DNA of 6,106 bases from Oscillospiraceae bacterium (GTDB lineage Bacteria; Bacillota; Clostridia; Oscillospirales; Acutalibacteraceae), in NCBI GenBank assembly GCA_009783605.1, contig WRDE01000133.1:1-6106 (forward strand). Reading direction: 5' to 3'. A program made the position numbers and the translations under genes. This document shows positions 1 to 4,769 of this stretch, in pieces. Numbering within the stretch: position 1 is the stretch's first letter; every line of letters starts with the position of its first letter. The notes beneath the pieces were generated by a model that was given only the letters and a program-made list of their open reading frames with translations, had not been told where the DNA came from and searched no databases.

Positions 1-2138
1 GCCTCGGAAGCCGACGCTTCGGCGGCAATTTGCTGAAACGCCGCTTTCGCGTCCTCGGCTTTGGCGGTCAATTCTCCGACCCGGGCCTGCTGCTTCTCAA
101 TCTCCGCCCGGCGGGCCAGCAAACCGGCGTTTTTCACGCTGGAGCCGCCGGTCATCGAGCCGCCGGCGTTGACGACCTGACCGTCTAACGTCACCACCCG
201 GAAGCGGTTGTCAAATTTTTTGGCGATTTCGACCGCCCGGTCCATATCCTCCGCCACCGCCGTCCTGCCCAGCAGGTTTACGGTGATTTGGGTGTATTTT
301 TTGTCATATTCGACCAGCTTATCGGCCATTCCGACAAAACCCGGCTCCCGGTCTAATCTTTTTTCATTCAATTCCGAGCCTTTGATGACATTCATCGGCA
401 AAAATGTCGCCCGGCCCTCGCGGTTTTCCTTCAAAAAGGTGATCGCCCGTTTGGCGTTCTCCTCGTTTTCGCAGATGATATACTGGGTGGCGGCGCCTAA
501 CGCCGTCTCGATAGCCACCGCGTATTCCGGACCGGCGCTTATCAGCTGGGAAACCGCGCCGTGGATCCCCCGGAGCGCCCCCCGCTCGCTCTGGCGGATA
601 ACCGCCTTGACCGTGCCGGAAAAGCCCTCCATGTTGCGTTCCAGCTCTTCCAGAATCCGGACCCGGCGGCGCGCCTCTTCGGCATCCAATCCCAGCTTAT
701 CTGCGCTGTCCTTCGCCTCCCGCAGACGCTCTGCGCGGTTCCGGTGGCGCAGCTCGTACCCCTTCCGGGTATTTTGCAGCGTCTGGATTCGCCGGTTTAT
801 CTCATCCAGATCGTCTTGGCATTCCGCCAGCTCGGCGGCGGTTTTTTGGGACTGCTGCTCCCGGGAACCGGCGCCTGCCGACAGCTGTTCGATCCGTCCG
901 CCGATTTCGGCGGCGGCGGATTCCGCCGTCGCCGCGCGCATCCGCACCTCCGACAGCTCCTGTATCAGCCGGGTCGAACGGGCCGAGATACCGGCCATCC
1001 GGTCGGAGGCCGCTTCGCTGTTCCGGGCCAGCTCCCCGATCCGCAGCGCCAGTTCGGTCTGCCGCCGTTCACCCGCGGCCGCCGCCTGTTCTTTGGCGGC
1101 AATTTCGGATTCATGGCGGCGAATTTCCTCGCCAAACCGCTGGCCGCCGGATTCCGACAGGCTGATCTCGTTTTTTATCCGGTTGATATTTTCGCTGTTG
1201 TGATAGATGTCATTCCTGAGCACCTCCACCCGGGAATCGCACCGGGCGGCTTCCTCCTCCAGCGCGGCGGCGGCCTGGCGGATCCCGTCGATCCGCACCA
1301 TGATCCGCTGGGCCTGGCTCTGCTGGTTCAATATCTCCTCCTCCAGCGTATCCGCGGCCTCGCCGGCGTCCTCATACTGGGTCCGGGCCAGCTCCAACTT
1401 GGAGCTGAGATCCCGTACCGCTTCGCGGGAGCCACGGATGGTGTTCAGCCAGATGCCGATTTCCAGATGCTTCTTTTCTCCCGCGTATTCTAAGTACTGC
1501 TTCGCTTTTTCCGACTGTTCGGCCAGCGGGCCGACCCGCTCCTCCAGCTCGTTCAGGATATCCCGCAGCCGGTCCAAATTTTCCTCAGCGGCTTTCAGCC
1601 GGCGCTCGGCCTCGTTTTTGCGGTAGCGGTATTTGGCGATGCCGGCGGCCTCCTCAAAAATCTCCCGCCGGTCCTCCGACCGGGAGGCGACGATATCGCC
1701 GATCCGGCCCTGGCCGATGATGGAATAGCCGTCCCGGCCCAAACCGGTATCCATAAACAGCATCTGGACATCTTTGAGCCGGACGCCGGTGTTATTCAAT
1801 AAATATTCACTGTCACCCGACCGGTAATACCGCCGGGTGACCTTCACGTCGTCGTTATCGAAATCCAATGAGCGGTCGGTGTTGTCCACCAACAGCGACA
1901 CCTCGGCGAACCCGACCCCCCGCCGGGCCTCGGTCCCGGAGAAGATCACGTCCTCCATCTTGGACCCGCGCAGGGATTTGGTCGACTGCTCACCCAGCAC
2001 CCAGCGGATAGCGTCCGAAATATTCGATTTGCCGCTGCCATTAGGTCCCACCACCGCGGTGATACCCTGATCAAAACGCAAGGCAGTCTTATCCGGAAAA
2101 GACTTAAACCCCTGTACTTCCAATCCCTTAAGGACCAT
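1..2138 (-). CDS. smc: Chromosome segregation ATPase Smc, N-terminal 712 codons (3' end beyond window)
   Basis: Smc is the cytoplasmic ATPase of the bacterial Smc-ScpAB condensin, which loads on DNA and extrudes loops to organise and segregate the chromosome. I translated the whole minus frame from the ATG at 2138 and found no internal stop or frameshift. The head starts MVLKGLEVQGFKSF; Walker A GPNGSGKSN is at residues 31-39, followed by AIRWVLGEQS, the SLRG arginine loop (about 55-58), and a Q-loop region GQGRIGDI (142-149) leading to EDRREIFEEAAGIAKY. Residues 172-510 are Glu/Lys/Gln/Ala-rich coiled coil. The hinge covers about 520-665, with GRATFLP and the closing VNAGGSMTGG. The second coil has just begun at the window edge. 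The family is usually near 1,190 residues, so the remaining coil, the ABC signature and Walker B lie outside. GGAAGGA supports the start. The position behind rnc matches Firmicutes gene order. Confidence 0.98.
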   Translation of the reverse strand, partial: MVLKGLEVQGFKSFPDKTALRFDQGITAVVGPNGSGKSNISDAIRWVLGEQSTKSLRGSKMEDVIFSGTEARRGVGFAEVSLLVDNTDRSLDFDNDDVKVTRRYYRSGDSEYLLNNTGVRLKDVQMLFMDTGLGRDGYSIIGQGRIGDIVASRSEDRREIFEEAAGIAKYRYRKNEAERRLKAAEENLDRLRDILNELEERVGPLAEQSEKAKQYLEYAGEKKHLEIGIWLNTIRGSREAVRDLSSKLELARTQYEDAGEAADTLEEEILNQQSQAQRIMVRIDGIRQAAAALEEEAARCDSRVEVLRNDIYHNSENINRIKNEISLSESGGQRFGEEIRRHESEIAAKEQAAAAGERRQTELALRIGELARNSEAASDRMAGISARSTRLIQELSEVRMRAATAESAAAEIGGRIEQLSAGAGSREQQSQKTAAELAECQDDLDEINRRIQTLQNTRKGYELRHRNRAERLREAKDSADKLGLDAEEARRRVRILEELERNMEGFSGTVKAVIRQSERGALRGIHGAVSQLISAGPEYAVAIETALGAATQYIICENEENAKRAITFLKENREGRATFLPMNVIKGSELNEKRLDREPGFVGMADKLVEYDKKYTQITVNLLGRTAVAEDMDRAVEIAKKFDNRFRVVTLDGQVVNAGGSMTGGSSVKNAGLLARRAEIEKQQARVGELTAKAEDAKAAFQQIAAEASASE

Positions 2139-2147
2139 GCTTATAGT

Positions 2148-2154
2148 TCCTTCC
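2148..2154 (-). promoter_or_regulatory. Ribosome binding site of smc
   Basis: On the minus strand GGAAGGA is followed by nine bases and the ATG at 2138. It fixes the smc start, which matches the usual N-terminus of the family. The site lies just outside the inverted heptamer repeat that fills the rest of the gap. Confidence 0.8.
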
Positions 2155-2163
2155 GCTTTTTGT

Positions 2164-2241
2164 AATGCTGAATGCTTAATTGTTTGCATTTATTAAATGG
2201 CATCGTTAATTAAGCATTCAGCACTAAGCATTCAGCATTCT
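2164..2241. repeat. Heptamer array with 15-bp inverted repeat (rnc-smc gap)
   Basis: The left side is aatgctg-aatgctt-aatt (2164-2181). The right side is its reverse complement extended by further heptamer copies: taagcattcagca occurs at 2211-2223 and 2225-2237, a spacing of 14 (two heptamers). GCTGAATGCTTAATT at 2167-2181 pairs perfectly with AATTAAGCATTCAGC at 2208-2222 (15 bp). The 26-base spacer contains an imperfect palindrome, tgcattta-ttaaatggca. The array begins directly behind the rnc stop codon and is far more AT-rich than the flanking genes. As RNA it would fold between rnc and smc; it has no T-tract typical of a terminator. Confidence 0.85.
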
Positions 2242-2922
2242 TCAGTATCCCATCAACTTCAGCGCTTCCCGTGCCGCCTGCTGTTCCGCTTCCTTCTTGC
2301 TCCGGCCGGCGCCGGTGCCTATTACGTTGGAGTGGAGGTGCACCTCCACCAAAAAGCGTTTGTTGTGGTCCGGTCCGGTTTCGCCGGTCAGCAGGTATTC
2401 TAAACGTTCGCCCGGATTTTGCTGGATGATCTCCTGCAGTATCGTCTTATAATCCTGGAATTTGGTGTTTTGCTGGTTCGCGGCCTCTTTTTCGATGAAA
2501 GGGTGCAAAAATTTTTGCGCCGCCTCCATACCGCCATCGAGATAGACGGCCGCCAGTACCGCCTCAAAGGCGTCGGCGAGGATCGAGGGCCGGGCGGCGC
2601 CGCCGCTGCGTTTTTCCCCTTTGCCGAGCATCAGGTGATCCCCCAGCTCCAGCTCGGCGGCGTAGGCGCAGAGCGCTTTTTCGCAGACTACCGCCGCCCG
2701 CAGCTTGGTCAGCTCCCCTTCGGGGGACTTGTCCCGCCGGTAGAGGTAGTCGGCGGCGATCAGCCCCAGCACCGAATCCCCGAGAAATTCCAACCGCTCA
2801 TTATGCAGCGCGCTCCGCCCCCCCTCATTGGCATACGAGGAATGAGTCAGCGCCGTAGCCAGCAGCTTTTGGTCCCGGAAGACATACCCCAGCCGGTCTA
2901 TCAATGGTTGCAATTTTTCCAT
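2242..2922 (-). CDS. rnc: Ribonuclease III
   Basis: RNase III is the homodimeric, Mg-dependent endonuclease that cuts double-stranded RNA, for example in rRNA precursor processing and mRNA or antisense RNA turnover. The 226-residue protein has the usual bacterial length. Its signature HNERLEFLGDSVLG is at residues 40-53. The expected metal ligands are present: E45 and D49 in the signature, and D117 and E120 in LADAFEAVLAAVYLDGG. The dsRNA-binding domain follows from about residue 154 (KFQDYKTILQE) and ends GAGRSKKEAEQQAAREALKLM, the typical C-terminal helix. The ATG at 2922 is preceded by AAAAAGGGAG six bases upstream. The next gene is smc, the classic rnc-smc pair. Unlike the usual Firmicutes cluster, no acpP precedes it; a large inverted repeat occupies its leader. 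The stop codon is immediately followed by a heptamer array. Confidence 0.98.
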   Translation of the reverse strand: MEKLQPLIDRLGYVFRDQKLLATALTHSSYANEGGRSALHNERLEFLGDSVLGLIAADYLYRRDKSPEGELTKLRAAVVCEKALCAYAAELELGDHLMLGKGEKRSGGAARPSILADAFEAVLAAVYLDGGMEAAQKFLHPFIEKEAANQQNTKFQDYKTILQEIIQQNPGERLEYLLTGETGPDHNKRFLVEVHLHSNVIGTGAGRSKKEAEQQAAREALKLMGY

Positions 2923-2928
2923 ACACGA

Positions 2929-2938
2929 CTCCCTTTTT
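2929..2938 (-). promoter_or_regulatory. Ribosome binding site of rnc
   Basis: On the minus strand AAAAAGGGAG is followed by six bases and the ATG at 2922. It is the strongest Shine-Dalgarno match in this gap and supports this start over any in-frame alternative. Confidence 0.8.
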
Positions 2939-2955
2939 TAGAGCTTAGGCGAACA

Positions 2956-3070
2956 CTGATTAAATGATGAAACCGTAGGGGCAGGCCTTGTGTCTGCCCG
3001 GAAACATAGATATCATGCGGGTCAATTGGGCAGACACAAGGCCTGCCCCTACGAAAATCGATTAAATCAG
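2956..3070. repeat. Two head-to-head REP-like units (26-bp perfect inverted repeat) in the rnc leader
   Basis: The arms at 2974-2999 and 3028-3053 are exact reverse complements (26 bp), separated by 28 bases. Each arm is itself a small hairpin: GGGCAG, nine bases, CTGCCC, with a cgtag edge. The outer flanks (ctgattaaatgat on the left, atcgattaaatcag on the right) are also roughly inverted copies, so the duplication extends to about 2956-3070. This resembles paired REP or BIME-type units. GC-rich units of the form GTAGGGGC...GCCC are, from memory, common between genes in uncultured Clostridia. No T-tract follows on the minus strand, so I do not call a terminator. It lies about 50-130 bases upstream of the rnc start codon. 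Confidence 0.85.
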
Positions 3071-3078
3071 CGGTTACC

Positions 3079-3106
3079 TGATATCTAATATCTAAAATAA
3101 GATATA
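3079..3106. repeat. Heptamer array at the 3' end of orf158
   Basis: Four consecutive seven-base blocks, tgatatc-taatatc-taaaata-agatata, share a common core with substitutions. The array contains the TAG stop codon of orf158 (3085-3087) and encodes its last residues. It sits at one edge of the REP-like pair; no matching array is seen at the other edge. Confidence 0.6.
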
Positions 3107-3561
3107 TGCTCAACCTCCACCCGGCGTTTCCAGAAAAAGCGGAGGTTCAGAAACAACATGCTGAACAAAAATTCCCGGTTGCCGTTTTGGTCCACTAAGA
3201 AGGTCATGACTTTGTGCAGCCGGTTACCCCGGAATACGGTATGGATCTCATAGCAGCCGCCGAGCACGTCGATGATGAAGGACGCCGCCTCCATCACCCA
3301 TTCCTCGCCGGAAAAATGCATATGGCTATGCCCGAAATATACCACGCATTCCTCAGTGTATACCGCCGCCCACAGTTCGGTTTCGGCGTCTTCTATATGA
3401 GGCAGCGTAACGCGTATGTAATGTTCCTCCCCGTCAAAATCCCGGACCGCCGCCGCCTTCGCCCGGTCCAGCAGCGGCGGATCGAAATATTCCAGCTTAC
3501 GCATCAGTTCGGTGATCAGCGGATGGGAAGAGATGTGGGTGTCCTGGCATTTTAGATACAT
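3085..3561 (-). CDS. Hypothetical protein, 158 residues, between plsX and rnc
   Basis: I do not recognise this family. It starts at an ATG with AGGGAG five bases upstream, so it is very likely translated. No signal peptide is visible. The protein is rich in acidic and aromatic residues. A His cluster, FGHSHMHF, is at residues 76-83, directly after a beta-like stretch (LWAAVYTEECVVYF, 64-76) and before a helix-like stretch (EEWVMEAASFIIDVLGG, 86-102). The C-terminal part is hydrophobic then basic (FLFSMLFLNLRFFWKRR, 131-147). It looks like a small alpha/beta cytoplasmic protein; the layout faintly recalls small immunity-type proteins, but nothing here proves that. Its last residues (about ISYFRY) and its stop codon lie in a heptamer array. 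It occupies the place where fabD, fabG and acpP often sit in Firmicutes. Repeats on both sides leave gaps of 162 and 137 bases. Confidence 0.75.
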   Translation of the reverse strand: MYLKCQDTHISSHPLITELMRKLEYFDPPLLDRAKAAAVRDFDGEEHYIRVTLPHIEDAETELWAAVYTEECVVYFGHSHMHFSGEEWVMEAASFIIDVLGGCYEIHTVFRGNRLHKVMTFLVDQNGNREFLFSMLFLNLRFFWKRRVEVEHISYFRY

Positions 3562-3566
3562 GGGTT

Positions 3567-3572
3567 CTCCCT
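3567..3572 (-). promoter_or_regulatory. Ribosome binding site of orf158
   Basis: On the minus strand AGGGAG is followed by five bases and the ATG at 3561. It is the main evidence that this unrecognised ORF is a real gene. Confidence 0.7.
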
Positions 3573-3576
3573 GTTA

Positions 3577-3606
3577 GAGAACTCAGAGTTCAGAACTCAG
3601 AGTTCA
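3577..3606. repeat. Heptamer array, left arm (orf158-plsX gap)
   Basis: A perfect tandem duplication of 14 bases (3579-3592 and 3593-3606), each made of gaactca followed by gagttca. The 14-mer is itself palindromic (GAACTC-A-GAGTTC). Eleven bases (3577-3587, gagaactcaga) pair perfectly with the right arm at 3690-3700. Confidence 0.85.
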
Positions 3607-3650
3607 GAATTTGGTTTGCGAATGAAAATCAGAAAACAAACAACACGACT

Positions 3651-3680
3651 TGCGATCGCAGGAGCGCCGGGCGGCGCTCC
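3651..3680. repeat. Adjacent palindromes in the core of the orf158-plsX repeat
   Basis: A perfect 10-base palindrome, tgcgatcgca (3651-3660), abuts a hairpin of 8 bp with a 4-base loop (GGAGCGCC 3661-3668, GGCGCTCC 3673-3680). The hairpin lies about 20 bases downstream of plsX but is not followed by a T-run on the minus strand, so a terminator is not supported. The inner GCGATCGC equals the HIP1 octamer of cyanobacteria; one copy alone says nothing about origin. Confidence 0.75.
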
Positions 3681-3689
3681 CAACGAAAA

Positions 3690-3710
3690 TCTGAGTTCTC
3701 AGTTCTCAGA
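3690..3710. repeat. Heptamer array, right arm, overlapping the 3' end of plsX
   Basis: The blocks tgagttc-tcagttc-tcag are the inverted counterpart of the array at 3577-3606. The TGA stop codon of plsX (3699-3701) and the codons for its last residues, SEN, lie inside this array. Confidence 0.75.
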
Positions 3711-4688
3711 AAGTGCCGTCTCCATCTGGCCGACCGCGCCGCTGGCGGCGAAATCGGCGGCTACCCGGATGGCGTTTTTGAAGGCCGTCGCTTTGGAGTT
3801 GCCGTGGGCTTTGATGACCGGATGGGCGACCCCGAGGATCGGCGCGCCGCCGTATTCCTCGGTGTTCATCTTTTTTTTGAAATCGGCCATATACGGTGTG
3901 ATCAGTTTCCCGGCGATTTTGGTACGCCAGTTGGTGTAGAAGATGGCTTTGATGTTTTTCATGATGATATCGGCGGTACCCTCCATCATTTTCAGCACAA
4001 TATTGCCGGTGAACCCGTCAGCCAGTACCACGTCACTGACGCCGAAGGGGATCTGCCGCGCCTCGATGTTGCCGACGAAGGGGATGCCGCTGTTTTTTAG
4101 TAATTCAAACGTGTCATGCTGCAGCTCGCCGCCCTTGCATTCCTCGGTCCCGATGTTGACCAATCCGACGGTGGGGTTTTGCCGCCCCATCACGCAGGAC
4201 ATATAGACTGTGGCCATCCGGGCGAACTGGAGCAGCATTTCCGGACGGCATTCCACGTTGGCGCCGGAGTCGCAGAGCAGGCAGAAGCCGGTGTCGGTCG
4301 GCAGCGTCGGCGCCAGCGCCACCCGGGAGACGCCTTTGATCCGCTTGACGAAAAAGGTCGCCCCCATGATCAGCGCGCCGGTGGAACCGGCCGAGACACA
4401 GGCATCGGCGCGTCCCTCGGGTAATGCGCGCAGCGCCAGCCCCATCGAGCTGTCCTTATGGGCCTTGAGGATGGTTTTCGGTTCCTCCTCCATTGCGATG
4501 GCGTCGGTGGTATGCACGATCTCCATCCCGCCTAACGAAACCCCCGTCCGAAGAGCGGATGCGGCGATTTTCTGCTCGTCGCCGAACAGCAGGACGTCGT
4601 GGCCATATTCCGCCGCCGCCATCCCCGCCCCTTTCAGTATCTCATCCGGCGCATGGTCCCCACCGAAAACGTCTACAGCGATTCTCAT
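3699..4688 (-). CDS. plsX: Phosphate acyltransferase PlsX
   Basis: PlsX is the peripheral membrane enzyme that converts acyl-ACP and phosphate to acyl-phosphate, the donor for PlsY, at the first step of phospholipid synthesis in most bacteria. The 329-residue protein is full length for the family. Conserved blocks in order are VDVFGGDHAP (5-14), HKDSSM (77-82), SAGSTGAL (99-106, usually SAGNTGAL), VGLVNIGTEECKG (174-186), DGFTGNIVLK (224-233), EYGGAPILGV (278-287) and IKAHGNS (292-298). I chose ATG 4688 because AAGGGGGA lies seven bases upstream and MRIAVD is the family N-terminus. An in-frame ATG at 4733 would add 15 residues encoded by a heptamer repeat and is not believed. Its last residues come from another array. 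No FapR-type operator was seen in the short leader. trmFO lies 81 bases upstream. Confidence 0.98.
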   Translation of the reverse strand: MRIAVDVFGGDHAPDEILKGAGMAAAEYGHDVLLFGDEQKIAASALRTGVSLGGMEIVHTTDAIAMEEEPKTILKAHKDSSMGLALRALPEGRADACVSAGSTGALIMGATFFVKRIKGVSRVALAPTLPTDTGFCLLCDSGANVECRPEMLLQFARMATVYMSCVMGRQNPTVGLVNIGTEECKGGELQHDTFELLKNSGIPFVGNIEARQIPFGVSDVVLADGFTGNIVLKMMEGTADIIMKNIKAIFYTNWRTKIAGKLITPYMADFKKKMNTEEYGGAPILGVAHPVIKAHGNSKATAFKNAIRVAADFAASGAVGQMETALSEN

Positions 4689-4695
4689 TGGTTTG

Positions 4696-4703
4696 TCCCC
4701 CTT
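4696..4703 (-). promoter_or_regulatory. Ribosome binding site deciding the plsX start
   Basis: On the minus strand AAGGGGGA is followed by seven bases and the ATG at 4688, behind a run of eight A. It settles the choice between ATG 4688 and the upstream in-frame ATG 4733, which lies in the repeat. Confidence 0.85.
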
Positions 4704-4710
4704 TTTTTTG

Positions 4711-4745
4711 AAATTGCAAATTGTAAATGGCAAATTGCAAATTAA
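4711..4745. repeat. Heptamer array in the plsX leader
   Basis: Five consecutive seven-base blocks: aaattgc-aaattgt-aaatggc-aaattgc-aaattaa. It lies just upstream of the plsX Shine-Dalgarno site. No inverted partner is seen, unlike the arrays around rnc-smc and orf158-plsX. Confidence 0.85.
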
Positions 4746-4769
4746 ATGTTACTTTGGTATTCTACGCTG

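Noticed and set aside
208..1626. Long plus-strand ORFs opposite smc (up to 331 codons)
   Set aside because: They are antisense shadows of a GC-rich coiled-coil gene, rich in Arg, Ser and Ala, with no recognisable domain. The minus frame gives an unbroken Smc with all motifs.
2197..2403. Plus-strand 68-codon ORF starting in the rnc-smc gap
   Set aside because: Its first part is repeat-encoded (KHSALSIQHS) and the rest is antisense to rnc.
2974..3053. CRISPR repeat-spacer
   Set aside because: There are only two copies and they are inverted, not direct repeats. No cas gene is present.
2901..3113. 70-codon minus-strand ORF over the rnc leader
   Set aside because: It is translated from the REP-like pair and heptamer array and overlaps the rnc start out of frame. 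No ribosome binding site was seen.
3653..3660. HIP1 octamer as evidence of cyanobacterial origin
   Set aside because: A single GCGATCGC in 6 kb is uninformative, and gene order and content point to Clostridia-like bacteria.
3651..3680. Rho-independent terminator after plsX
   Set aside because: The hairpin is GC-rich, but no T-run follows it directly on the minus strand; the nearest T-rich stretch is some 20 bases away.
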